64,000 nt of DNA from Mitsuokella jalaludinii DSM 13811 (GCF_000702905.1 NZ_JNKR01000001.1:310001-374000), one strand, 5' to 3'. Positions 10,490 through 18,661 are shown, counted from the first letter of the stretch. Numbers and translations are program-made. The notes: generated by a model not told the origin, from the letters alone.

Positions 10490-12589
10490 TCAGGCAGCCC
10501 TGCGGCGCAGCCGGCTCTTTCTCTGCGGACGCAGGATCCGGCAGCTGTTGAGCACAACGGCCAGGGTTGCCGTGTTGTGGATGACAGCCGCCCAGAGCGG
10601 ATTGATCTTGCCAAGCGCACCGAGCAGCATGGCGCCGCTGTTGACGAGGATCGTCGCCATGAAGTTCTGCTGGACGAGATCCATCGTGCGGCGGCCGAGC
10701 TGCAGCGCCTCCATGAGGCGCGACGGATCTTCCGAGTGGATCGTGACGGCCGACGATTCCGCCGCGATATCCGTCTGGCGCCCGCCCAGCGACACGCCGA
10801 CATCCGCAAAGGCCAGCGCCGGCGCATCGTTGATGCCGTCGCCGACCATCATGACCGTGCCGCGCTGCTTGAGCTTATTGACGTAGCTCGACTTGTCCTC
10901 CGGCAGGATCTCCGCATGGTACGAGTCGATATCCATGCTGCGCGCGACTTCCTGTGCCACGGCCTTGCTATCGCCCGTCAGCATGACGATCTCGTCGATG
11001 CCATAACGGCGCATCTGGTTGAGTGTCTTCTTCATCTTCGGGCGGATTGGGTCCTCAATGCCGATGACGCCGATGAGCTTCTCGTCGCGGGCGACGTAGA
11101 GGAGGTTCTTGCCGAGCAGTCCCGCATCGAGCTGCGCATCATCCGCGATGCCGTTCTCCCGCAGGAATTTCTTGCTGCCGACGCGGATGACGCCTCCCGG
11201 GAAGCCGTCAAAATCAGGGACTTCCGCCTGCATGCCGCGCGCCACGATGGTCTTGGAGCTTTTGTGGTGCGGCGTCTGCCAATCGTGCTCCTTGACGTAC
11301 TTCTGGATGGCGACAGCCAGCGGGTGGACCGAGTGCAGTTCCGCCGAAGCGGCGAGCAACACCGTTTCCTTCTCCGTCACGCCGCCCGCCGTCTTGACGA
11401 AAGCGATCTGCGGCACGCCGACCGTCAGTGTGCCCGTCTTGTCGAGCACGACCGTATCCGTCTCGGCCAGGGCTTCAATGTAATTGCCGCCCTTGACCAG
11501 GATGCCGCGCTTGGCCGCAGCGCCGATGGCCGCCGAGATGGCCGTCGCCGTCGAGAGCTTGAGGCCGCAGGAGAAGTCGATGAACAGGAGGTTCAGCACA
11601 CGCTGCCAGTCTCTCGTCGCGCCGTAGACGATGGCCGCACCTAGGAATGAGATTGGCACGAGAAAGTTCGCCATCTGGTCGGCGAAGTTCTGCACGGGTG
11701 CCTTGCGCGTCTGTGCCTCCTCGACGAGGTGGACGATATGCGCGAGGCTTGTATCCTTGCCCACCTTCTCGACCGCGATGACGAGCTCGCCCGCCTCAAC
11801 GACGGAGCCCGCATAGACGGGCATCCCCTTGTGCTTCATGGCCGGATTCGATTCACCCGTGATCGATGACTGGTTGATGGCGGCATCGCCGCGGATAATG
11901 CGGCCGTCGATAACGATCTTCTCGCCCGTATGCGCGGCGATGATGTCGCCGGCCTTGACCTGCTCGACCGGCACCTTGCGCTCCACCTCGCCATCGACGA
12001 GCCAGACATAGCGCTGGTCGAGGGACAACAAGCCAGAGATCTGCGTGCGGGCGCGCTCGGCCGCATAGCTCGTGAGCATCTCCGCACCATTCGAGATGGC
12101 GAGCAGCGTCAGGCTCGATTCCGGCTTGCCGGCGAGCACCGAGGCGATGACGGCCGTAGCCGTCAGTGTGTCGGCATTCGGGCGGTGTTCCTTGACCATG
12201 CCCTGCACGCCGTTCTGGATGAACTTGCGCGCGATGGCGAGCACCAGCAGGCTGCGCACGACCTTCATGCTCCAGAAGAGCTGCGGCGACGTGCGCTTCA
12301 AGACCTCCATGCCGGCAAAGCTGGCTAGTGAGAAGATCGCATCACGGCGGTATCCCGCCAGGCGTTCCGAAGGCGTCACAGCGGCTTCCTGCACGCGCCG
12401 CACTGTCGCGATGGCCAGCTTCTGGATCTCGCGGATGGGCAGTGCCTCCCGATACCATATCTGGACGCGCTTATCCGCAACTGTCACCGCCCGGACCGCG
12501 CGGAACCGGCGGATCTTTGCAGCCAGCATCGCGCTCTCTTCGCGCGGCAATGCGGTCTGCAGATGAAGATAACAGCTCCCATACATCAT
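10490..12589 (-). CDS. P1B-type heavy-metal ATPase, likely FezB-like (P1B-6)
   Basis: A 699-residue P-type metal pump. Visible motifs are the actuator TGES, the phosphorylation site DKTGTLTVG, the SVHPLA motif of P1B ATPases and the hinge GDGINDAPALA. The N-terminal HMA-like domain lacks CxxC, and the membrane metal site reads DFSCGLKLST where copper and zinc pumps have CPC. These deviations and the gene context resemble the P1B-6 ATPase FezB, which loads iron into ferrosomes; a manganese or other pump cannot be excluded. The start is ATG 12587-12589, overlapping the previous stop by 4 bases (ATGA), with AGAGGA upstream. It is the last gene of a four-gene operon. Confidence 0.85.
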   Translation of the reverse strand: MMYGSCYLHLQTALPREESAMLAAKIRRFRAVRAVTVADKRVQIWYREALPIREIQKLAIATVRRVQEAAVTPSERLAGYRRDAIFSLASFAGMEVLKRTSPQLFWSMKVVRSLLVLAIARKFIQNGVQGMVKEHRPNADTLTATAVIASVLAGKPESSLTLLAISNGAEMLTSYAAERARTQISGLLSLDQRYVWLVDGEVERKVPVEQVKAGDIIAAHTGEKIVIDGRIIRGDAAINQSSITGESNPAMKHKGMPVYAGSVVEAGELVIAVEKVGKDTSLAHIVHLVEEAQTRKAPVQNFADQMANFLVPISFLGAAIVYGATRDWQRVLNLLFIDFSCGLKLSTATAISAAIGAAAKRGILVKGGNYIEALAETDTVVLDKTGTLTVGVPQIAFVKTAGGVTEKETVLLAASAELHSVHPLAVAIQKYVKEHDWQTPHHKSSKTIVARGMQAEVPDFDGFPGGVIRVGSKKFLRENGIADDAQLDAGLLGKNLLYVARDEKLIGVIGIEDPIRPKMKKTLNQMRRYGIDEIVMLTGDSKAVAQEVARSMDIDSYHAEILPEDKSSYVNKLKQRGTVMMVGDGINDAPALAFADVGVSLGGRQTDIAAESSAVTIHSEDPSRLMEALQLGRRTMDLVQQNFMATILVNSGAMLLGALGKINPLWAAVIHNTATLAVVLNSCRILRPQRKSRLRRRAA

Positions 12590-13239
12590 ACTGTACGCCA
12601 TCCTCTCATCAACGACAGAGCCCACCAGAGCATCTGCGCTCCCGATGGGGAAGAATACGTCATGAGCACCTTGCGCAGGCCGCGCAGCGCAAAGAGCAGC
12701 GAGACGAGCGAGCTCATGTCGAACCAGCCAGCCGTGTGGCGGTTGATCCAGGCCGAGAACGCGCGGCCGGTATTGCGCACGCTGCGCGTGACCCTGCCGG
12801 CATGCGACTCATCCGGCGACGAAGCGGCCTCATCCTCCTCCAAGGCGGAAGAAGCGAAAAGGTGTTCTTTCATCCAGGCAGCCAGGCCATCGACGCGCAA
12901 ATTGTCTTTCTCATCGAACTCGATGAGGATGCTGCCACTCACCGCATTGACTTTGACGCACTTGACAAAATCCATCGCCGCGAGGCGCTCTTCCAGTAGA
13001 GACGCAATCGACGGCGCGATGCGGGCCGCACGGTAGCGGCGGCGCCCCGGCAGCGTCGACACGAGCGCAAAGGACGGCGCGCCTCCAACGGCCGCCGCCT
13101 GTCGCGGCAGATTAGCTGCCCTGCCGCGACGTCCCACAGCAGGATTGTCGGATGGAGCTGCAGCGGAAGAGCCGCCGAACATCTGCCGGATGCTCTTGCC
13201 GATTGCCGCCCCCATCATGAAACCAGATACGTATGACAT
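12586..13239 (-). CDS. HMA-like membrane protein of the candidate ferrosome operon
   Basis: A 217-residue protein. The N-terminus is a glycine-rich hydrophobic segment (GFMMGAAIGKSIRQMFGG, residues about 6-23). The middle (about 50-120) is an HMA-like ferredoxin fold with LPGRRRYR at its first strand and VSGSILIEFD later, and no CxxC. The C-terminus has another hydrophobic stretch. AAGGAGG lies seven bases before the start ATG (13237-13239), which rules out the longer open frame. The domain is clearly a paralogue of the one in the preceding gene. It overlaps the ATPase start, so the two are translationally coupled. Confidence 0.75.
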   Translation of the reverse strand: MSYVSGFMMGAAIGKSIRQMFGGSSAAAPSDNPAVGRRGRAANLPRQAAAVGGAPSFALVSTLPGRRRYRAARIAPSIASLLEERLAAMDFVKCVKVNAVSGSILIEFDEKDNLRVDGLAAWMKEHLFASSALEEDEAASSPDESHAGRVTRSVRNTGRAFSAWINRHTAGWFDMSSLVSLLFALRGLRKVLMTYSSPSGAQMLWWALSLMRGWRTV

Positions 13240-13243
13240 TAAG

Positions 13244-13540
13244 TTACCTCCTTGCATGCGCCATGATATATTCTTCGACCTTGCGCAGGTCGGGATTCCG
13301 CCTGAGCGTCTCCGGCTCATAGTGGATGAGGATCGAGCCTGTGACGATGCTCGTCTCCACGCGCGTGAGCTCTGGGAACGCACAAAGCTCACGCTGCACC
13401 TGGCGCTCGAGCTCCAGGTTGCCCCGGAGCTTCTGGCTGCGCAGGCGGATGCGCCCAGGCAGATATGAAGCGATCTCGACAGAACGGATGAATAGGTCCA
13501 GTTTATTCGTAGGGATCTGCAGACTTCCCATGAGATTCAA
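13244..13540 (-). CDS. small HMA_2-like protein of the candidate ferrosome operon
   Basis: A 98-residue protein with a heavy-metal-associated-like fold: YLPGRIRLR at the first strand and VTGSILIHYE near the end, without metal-binding cysteines of the CxxC type. The start is TTG at 13538-13540, seven bases after GGGAGG; the next ATG, 3 codons on, is too far from that site. It ends 4 bases before the next gene. Such stand-alone GRxR-type HMA proteins are partners of P1B-6 ATPases in ferrosome clusters as I recall them; the function here is inference. Confidence 0.72.
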   Translation of the reverse strand: MNLMGSLQIPTNKLDLFIRSVEIASYLPGRIRLRSQKLRGNLELERQVQRELCAFPELTRVETSIVTGSILIHYEPETLRRNPDLRKVEEYIMAHARR

Positions 13541-13631
13541 GATAGTTCCTCCCTTGACGTATGACAGAATATCATTTACAGAAAGAGACTGCCAAAAGTC
13601 TTGGCAGTCTCCCCCCTCATTCTGCAAGAAA

Positions 13632-13838
13632 TCAGTTCTTCTTTGCCTGCTGGGCTGCGATGAGGTCCTCGAGTTCTTCTTTCTGGCGCTGGAGCTCAGC
13701 AAGAGGAATCTCGCCTGCCGGTGCAGCCGGCTGCATAGCTGCCATCTGCTGCTCGCGCTCCTGCATGAAGCGGTAGCCAAAGATGCCAGCCACAGCACCT
13801 ACTGCGAGGCCAATCCAAAAGTCGGTTTTCTGGAACAT
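13632..13838 (-). CDS. small single-pass membrane protein, first gene of the candidate ferrosome operon
   Basis: A 68-residue protein with one glycine-rich membrane helix (WIGLAVGAVAGIFGYRF, residues about 8-24), an Ala/Pro linker and a C-terminal coiled-coil (LAELQRQKEELEDLIAAQQ). The start is ATG 13836-13838, nine bases after AAGGAGG; an ATG three codons upstream abuts the ribosome site. The 91-base gap to the next gene contains a short inverted repeat of AAGACTGCC... type but no T-run. The Gly-rich helix and coiled coil would suit a scaffold or membrane-shaping protein. Confidence 0.7.
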   Translation of the reverse strand: MFQKTDFWIGLAVGAVAGIFGYRFMQEREQQMAAMQPAAPAGEIPLAELQRQKEELEDLIAAQQAKKN

Positions 13839-13913
13839 CGTATCCATCCTCCTTTTCGTTTCTGATAGGCTGTGCTGCCCATCGCTGGAACAAGACAGAT
13901 GTCTTGCTTTTTT

Positions 13914-13942
13914 ATCTTATCACTAATGGGAATCATTGTCAA
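13914..13942 (-). promoter_or_regulatory. promoter with Fur-box-like site for the candidate ferrosome operon
   Basis: On the minus strand an exact TTGACA (13937-13942), a 17-base spacer and TAAGAT (13914-13919). The -35 and spacer contain GACAATGATTCCCATTAGT, which matches 13 of 19 positions of the Fur consensus (GATAATGATAATCATTATC). This is the position expected for iron-dependent repression. Confidence 0.65.
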
Positions 13943-13953
13943 AGAATATAAAA

Positions 13954-13985
13954 ATCACGCATGCCTCAGATGAAGCATGCGTGAT
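13954..13985 (-). terminator. terminator of ilvBN
   Basis: A perfect 11-bp stem ATCACGCATGC with a 10-nt loop, followed on the minus strand by TTTTA. It lies 28 bases after the ilvN stop. Confidence 0.88.
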
Positions 13986-14013
13986 CTTTATCCTGAATGG
14001 CTTTCTCAGCCAA

Positions 14014-14514
14014 TCACATCTTCTTGACAGGGATTGGGCCGCGGGAGAGCGCAATGGCTCCCGTGCGGGCAATCTCGATGATGCCGTACTCCTGCAGGAC
14101 CTCGCAGAGCGCGTCGATCTTGCTCTGTGCGCCTGTGAGCTCGATGACGATGTCTTCCGGCGTGACATCGACGATGTTCGCGCGGAAGATGTTGACAACG
14201 TTGATGATATCGCTGCGCGTCTCGCGCGTTGCCGCGACCTTGATGAGCACGAGCTCGCGCTCGATCGCATCCTCCTCACTGAGGTTGACGATCTTGATGA
14301 CGTCGATGAGCTTGCTGAGCTGCTGGATGACCTGGTCCAGCTCGCCCTCCGACTCAACAGAGACGACGATGTTGATGCGCGTGACATCCGGCTCTTCCGT
14401 ATAGCCGGCCGAGATGCTCTCGATATTGAAGGCACGCCGGCTGATGAGGCCCGACACATGCGTCAGGACGCCCGGTTTGTTGTCGACCAGCACGGCAAGC
14501 AGGTATTTCTTCAT
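14014..14514 (-). CDS. ilvN: acetolactate synthase small (regulatory) subunit
   Basis: A 166-residue subunit that activates the catalytic subunit and mediates valine feedback. An N-terminal ACT domain (NKPGVLTHVSGLISRRAFNIESISAG, about 11-36) is followed by the ALS_ss C-terminal domain. The start ATG at 14512-14514 follows AGGAGG; 7 codons upstream are open. The gene follows ilvB after a short gap and ends at a strong terminator. The name ilvH would be equally valid. Confidence 0.96.
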   Translation of the reverse strand: MKKYLLAVLVDNKPGVLTHVSGLISRRAFNIESISAGYTEEPDVTRINIVVSVESEGELDQVIQQLSKLIDVIKIVNLSEEDAIERELVLIKVAATRETRSDIINVVNIFRANIVDVTPEDIVIELTGAQSKIDALCEVLQEYGIIEIARTGAIALSRGPIPVKKM

Positions 14515-14547
14515 CTTTTTTCCTCCTACACCCAACTACGCGAAATC

Positions 14548-16239
14548 TCAGAGATAGCCGAGAACCATCTGGTCCAGGCGCTTGCCGCCCGGCACCATCG
14601 GCAGGACGTCTTCCTCCTCGGGGATGACGACATCGATGAGCACGGCGCCCTTTTCCGCCAGGATCTCCGGCAGGCGCGTCTCGAGTTCCTCTTTCTTCGT
14701 CAGGCGGTAGCCCTTGACGCCCATGGCCTCCGCGAGCTTGACGAGATCCGTCTTGCCCTTGAGCTCCGACTGCGAGTAGTGGTGGTTGTAGAAGAGGCGC
14801 TGCCACTGGCCGACCATGCCGAGGATCTCGTTGCGGATGACGACGACCTTGACGTCGATGTCGTTGTCAGCAAGCGTCGCGAATTCCTGGCAGTTCATCA
14901 TGATGCTGCCGTCGCCCGTGAAGAGGACGACAGGGGAATCCGGACAGCCGATCTTGGCACCCATCGCGGCCGGCAGGCCGTAGCCCATCGTGCCCTGGCC
15001 GCCGGACGTCAGGAAGTGGCGCGGCTTGTAGACCTTGAAGAACTGTGCCGCCCACATCTGGTGCTGGCCGACATCCGTCACGCCGATTGCATCGCGGCCC
15101 ATGAGGCTGCTGACCTTGCTGATGAGTGCGCCCGGCTTGATGGCATCGCCTTCCTCGCGATAGCCGAACGGATGCTTTGCCTCGAGCTCGAGCGCATGCT
15201 CGAGCCACGGAGCGAACTTAGAGGCAAAGTCATCCTCGCACGCATTGAGCTTGTCGCGCAGGAGGGGCAGCGACCAGCTGAGGTCGCCGAGCACGCTGTA
15301 GTCGGCCTTGACGTTCTTGTTGATCTCAGCGCGGTCAATCTCGAAGTGGACGACCTTCGCGTGCGGCGCGAACTCATCGACCTTGCCCGTCACACGGTCG
15401 CTGAAGCGCATGCCGATGCAGAGTAGAAGGTCGCATTCCTGAATGGCCATGTTGGCACCGTACGAGCCGTGCATGCCCGCAAAGCTCAGATAGCCCTTCT
15501 CGTCGGCCGGGATGGCGCCAAGGCCGAGCAGCGTTGTCGTGCTCGGCACACCGAGGCGGCGCACGATGTCGCGCATTGGCTCTGAGGTATCCGAGAGGAT
15601 GATGCCGCCGCCCGCAAAGACGAGCGGCTTCTTGGCCGCGCGGATGGCCTCGACGACAGCGTCAATCTCGCTCTCGTCGCCGATGTTCTCACCGCTGTAG
15701 CCGCGCAGGTGCACCGCCTCCGGATACGAGTAGTCGAATTTCGTGTCAAAGACATCCTTGGCCACGTCGACGACGACCGGGCCAGGACGGCCTGTGCGGG
15801 CGATGTAGAACGCCTCCTTGAGCACGCGCGGCAGGTCCTCGACCTTCTTGACGAGATAATTGTGCTTCGTGATTGGCGTCGTGATGCCGCAAACATCGGC
15901 CTCCTGGAACGAGTCCTTGCCGATATAGGGATTCGCCACCTGTCCCGTGATGCAGACGAGCGGGACCGAATCCGTGTAAGCCGTCGAGATGCCCGTGGCG
16001 AGGTTTGTCGCACCAGGGCCGGACGTCGCAAAGACGACACCGACCTTGCCCGTCGCGCGCGCATAGCCGTCCGCCGCATGGACAGCGCCCTGCTCATGGC
16101 GCGTCAGGATGTGCGGGAATTTCATTTTATAGACAGCATCGTAGAGCGTGAGCACCGCGCCGCCGGGGTAACCGAATACGACGTCCACGCCTTCATTCTT
16201 CAGGCTCGTGAGCACAGCCTCTGCACCATTCATCAACAA
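14548..16239 (-). CDS. ilvB: acetolactate synthase large (catalytic) subunit
   Basis: A thiamine-diphosphate enzyme that condenses two pyruvates, or pyruvate and 2-oxobutyrate, in valine, leucine and isoleucine synthesis. The 563-residue protein has the catalytic Glu in RHEQGA (E49) and the ThDP/Mg motif GDGS...N in the last third. The best start by spacing is TTG 16237-16239, seven bases from AAGGGGG, with an ATG two codons inside. The promoter is at 16299-16328; I see no T-box in the leader. Confidence 0.96.
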   Translation of the reverse strand: MLMNGAEAVLTSLKNEGVDVVFGYPGGAVLTLYDAVYKMKFPHILTRHEQGAVHAADGYARATGKVGVVFATSGPGATNLATGISTAYTDSVPLVCITGQVANPYIGKDSFQEADVCGITTPITKHNYLVKKVEDLPRVLKEAFYIARTGRPGPVVVDVAKDVFDTKFDYSYPEAVHLRGYSGENIGDESEIDAVVEAIRAAKKPLVFAGGGIILSDTSEPMRDIVRRLGVPSTTTLLGLGAIPADEKGYLSFAGMHGSYGANMAIQECDLLLCIGMRFSDRVTGKVDEFAPHAKVVHFEIDRAEINKNVKADYSVLGDLSWSLPLLRDKLNACEDDFASKFAPWLEHALELEAKHPFGYREEGDAIKPGALISKVSSLMGRDAIGVTDVGQHQMWAAQFFKVYKPRHFLTSGGQGTMGYGLPAAMGAKIGCPDSPVVLFTGDGSIMMNCQEFATLADNDIDVKVVVIRNEILGMVGQWQRLFYNHHYSQSELKGKTDLVKLAEAMGVKGYRLTKKEELETRLPEILAEKGAVLIDVVIPEEEDVLPMVPGGKRLDQMVLGYL

Positions 16240-16298
16240 GTGAAAGCCCCCTTATATCTTGAATTCAACAAATGACCAATTGAAAATGGGATTCTTTA

Positions 16299-16328
16299 AT
16301 TATACAACAGGAGTATACAATATTACAA
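16299..16328 (-). promoter_or_regulatory. ilvBN promoter
   Basis: On the minus strand TTGTAA (16323-16328), an 18-base spacer and an exact TATAAT (16299-16304), about 60 bases before the ilvB start. Confidence 0.55.
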
Positions 16329-16369
16329 CCGAAATAGCCAAGTTTTCTCAGAATGGAATCCCATGCCAC

Positions 16370-17026
16370 TCAGCGATGGTCGCTGGCAAAGACGAGCGCA
16401 TCGACGCGCGCAGCCCCGGCTTGGCACAGGACAGCAGCACAGCCAGAGAGCGTCGCGCCCGTCGTCAGGATGTCGTCGAGCAGCAGGATGTGCTTCCCCC
16501 GGACGTCTGCGCCTGAGGCCAGAGAGAACGCGCCCTGAAGACTCTTCCTCCGCTCCTGCCGCGCCATCTTGTAGAGTGGCTCCGTCTTGCGCGTGCGCAC
16601 GAGGGCCTGCTCCATGGTGATGCCGTGTGCGCTGAGCCATTCCCCGAAAATCAGCTCGACCTGATTGAAGCCGCGCTGGCGATAGCGCGCTTCATGCAGC
16701 GGCACCGGCACAGCGACGTCGACGCCCTCAGGCAGCACGAAGCTGCTCGCCTGCAGGAACGAAGCAATGCACGGCAGGGCGCTGCGCTTCTTCCTGTACT
16801 TGAGCGCATGGATCAGGCTGCGCAGGCCGCCGCGGTAAATGCCGAGCGCCCATACCGCCCCGATGAACCGCTGCGATAGAGCGGGCAGCAGGATGGCATG
16901 AGGCTGCTGCGCCTCCTTCATGCAGGCGGGGCACCAGTCGCCGAGCTGCTCGACGTAAGCGCGGCAGACCGGGCAGCGCGGCGGGAAGAGAAAGTCCAGG
17001 ACAGACTGGATAACACCCTTTCCCAT
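16370..17026 (-). CDS. comF: ComF-family phosphoribosyltransferase-like protein
   Basis: A 218-residue ComF-type protein. The N-terminus has a CxxC zinc pair repeated (CPVC and CPAC at about 18-34), and the C-terminal phosphoribosyltransferase domain has the PRPP-binding loop LLLDDILTTGATL. ComF takes part in uptake of DNA during competence in Bacillus and Haemophilus; no other competence gene is visible here. GAGGAG precedes the ATG. It follows yqeB by 33 bases and probably shares its transcript. Confidence 0.85.
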   Translation of the reverse strand: MGKGVIQSVLDFLFPPRCPVCRAYVEQLGDWCPACMKEAQQPHAILLPALSQRFIGAVWALGIYRGGLRSLIHALKYRKKRSALPCIASFLQASSFVLPEGVDVAVPVPLHEARYRQRGFNQVELIFGEWLSAHGITMEQALVRTRKTEPLYKMARQERRKSLQGAFSLASGADVRGKHILLLDDILTTGATLSGCAAVLCQAGAARVDALVFASDHR

Positions 17027-17059
17027 CGCATCATCTCCTCATCTGCTAACCGGCAGGAA

Positions 17060-17899
17060 TCAGTGGCCAAAGAAGCGATGCTTCGGCTTCTCGCTCTCCC
17101 AGGCCATGACGGCCTCAAGGACAGAGCCGCCGATGCAGCGCGCCTTGTCCGAGATCGTGTAGCACTCTTCCTGCCCCATCGTCGGGTGGATGTCAGCGAT
17201 CTTCTGACCGGCCTCGACCTTGCTGCCATCGTAGATGGCGCCGCGCAGGACGCCGTCGATCGTCGCCTTGATCTCGACGGCCTCGCCGTCCTTGACGTGG
17301 AGCTGTCCGATGACCTCGCCCTGCTTGACCATCAGTGAGATCGTGCGCAGCATCTCGACGCGTCCGTCGGCCGGGGCAAAGACGAGATGCTCGATGTTCG
17401 GGTTCTCTCCGACCGTGCCATTGCCGTGGTCGAGGTCCTTCGAAGAATAGCCTTCGTAGATCAGGCGGCCGAGATTGTGACCGCGTCCCGTCTCCACGAC
17501 GGTATCGACATCGCGGCCCGCGCAGAAGCCCGGCCCGAGCGCTATCGTGTGCTCAGCCAGGCCCTTCTCCTTGCCGTGGTTCTTGTGGGCGACGATGGCG
17601 TCGATGAGCACATCCGGCTTGAGGGCAGCCACGCACTTGGCCTCCGGATCGGCGATCATCATGATCTCCCCCTTCTTCAGTCGCTTCTGCGCATCCTCGA
17701 TGCTCTTGGCCCGATAGCATTTGACGCGCTCAACCTCCGACTCACCGCGGTACATGGCATCCGAGAACGTGACCTTGCGCCGCGTCGCCGTCGGCTTCTT
17801 CTGTTCGAGGATCAGAACGCGGAATCCCGCGCGATGAAGGCAGTGCGCAATGCCGCTGCCCAGTTCGCCGCCGCCGCGGACAATGATCAGGTGTTTCAT
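17060..17899 (-). CDS. yqeB: YqeB-type selenium-dependent molybdenum hydroxylase system protein
   Basis: A 279-residue protein starting with a Rossmann-like RGGGELGSGIAHCLHRAGF glycine motif, followed by two regions typical of the EF2563/YqeB family. The family co-occurs with selenium-dependent molybdenum hydroxylases and is thought to help mature their cofactor. No hydroxylase, selD or yqeC gene is visible in the window, so this copy is away from partners. A purine or xanthine degradation role would be inference. Confidence 0.75.
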   Translation of the reverse strand: MKHLIIVRGGGELGSGIAHCLHRAGFRVLILEQKKPTATRRKVTFSDAMYRGESEVERVKCYRAKSIEDAQKRLKKGEIMMIADPEAKCVAALKPDVLIDAIVAHKNHGKEKGLAEHTIALGPGFCAGRDVDTVVETGRGHNLGRLIYEGYSSKDLDHGNGTVGENPNIEHLVFAPADGRVEMLRTISLMVKQGEVIGQLHVKDGEAVEIKATIDGVLRGAIYDGSKVEAGQKIADIHPTMGQEECYTISDKARCIGGSVLEAVMAWESEKPKHRFFGH

Positions 17900-17997
17900 A
17901 GATGGAACCTTCTTTCCCTAAAGTCTTTCCTCTATTATACTATAAATTGACACAATCTACCTGAAATAATTTATTTTTGTCAGCCTTGTGTAAAGCA

Positions 17998-18026
17998 TTG
18001 CAATTGTCTGACACACGTGTTATAAT
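17998..18026 (+). promoter_or_regulatory. promoter of an orphan plus-strand transcription unit
   Basis: TTGCAA (17998-18003), a 17-base spacer and an exact TATAAT (18021-18026). The genes on both sides run on the minus strand, so this promoter serves only the roughly 560-nt unit ending at 18597. Confidence 0.6.
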
Positions 18027-18032
18027 ATAACT

Positions 18033-18125
18033 GTAAAGAGGAGATGGACAAGCAAACCACCGCCGAGTAGTCCTGGAGGTCGAAAGATAGAAGGTGCATG
18101 TCCTGCCGAAAAAGGCGCTCTTCAA
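18033..18125 (+). ncRNA. candidate structured RNA (three-way junction)
   Basis: Starting just past the TATAAT, the sequence can fold with an outer helix AAGAG (18036-18040) to CTCTT (18118-18122) that encloses two arms. One arm is GGACA (18046-18050) with TGTCC (18099-18103), continued by CACC (18058-18061) with GGTG (18093-18096). The other is a GCC-GGC hairpin (18105-18107 with 18114-18116). It does not match any riboswitch consensus I can recall. It contains a start-like AGAGGAGATGG followed by only 8 codons. Confidence 0.4.
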
Positions 18126-18558
18126 AACCTTACACGAAAGGATGTGGATGGTTATTGAAGATTATGATGAGCAGAACTTCTCTCCATCCTGACTAGCAAG
18201 CGCACTGGTGAAGTACAAGAATATCCATAGCGCGGGGAATGCACGTAATGATGGCCAGGGGCCGCCAGTCGTGCTCGATGCCAATGGAAGTCTGGAGCGC
18301 AACGTCAGTAACTGGATTGAAGGAACGCAACCCTGGGTAACGGTAAATCATCGAGAATCCATCGAGAAGTAGTCGGTATCTCCTATGTTATCGGTAACGG
18401 ACCAAGATGAACCAGATGTGCACAACGTGATTTTGAGATCACAACTGTTTCAGCTGAGCATGATGAGATATTTGCAAAGTTCCTGTTCGCGAGGGAAATT
18501 TGCTAGATGACAACAGAATATTGAAGAAGGATTACATTATTTATGGTTAACTACGTAT
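18126..18558 (+). other. non-coding or degenerate stretch of the orphan unit
   Basis: No intact gene is present. Several open stretches appear in different plus frames: about 60 codons from 18194 and about 45 codons around 18370-18500. They are broken by stops and would need frameshifts to be joined, which is what a decayed gene looks like. I could not recognise a protein family in any frame. Minus frames are also closed. Together with the promoter and terminator it forms a transcribed unit of unknown role. Confidence 0.35.
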
Positions 18559-18597
18559 AAAGCGGCTTACATTTACGAGAGAAATGTAAGCCGCTTT
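18559..18597 (+). terminator. terminator of the orphan plus-strand unit
   Basis: A perfect 16-bp stem (AAAGCGGCTTACATTT and its complement) with a 7-nt loop, running into TTTTGTTGT on the plus strand. The T-run is better on plus than on minus. Confidence 0.8.
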
Positions 18598-18661
18598 TGT
18601 TGTGCCGATTCGGTTGTATTGCCAGGATATCTGCTCAGGCACTCAAGATCGTAACGACGCC

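Noticed and set aside
18033-18125. Moco, cyclic-di-GMP, TPP or cobalamin riboswitch.
   Set aside because: The candidate RNA does not contain the conserved core sequences of these classes as I know them.
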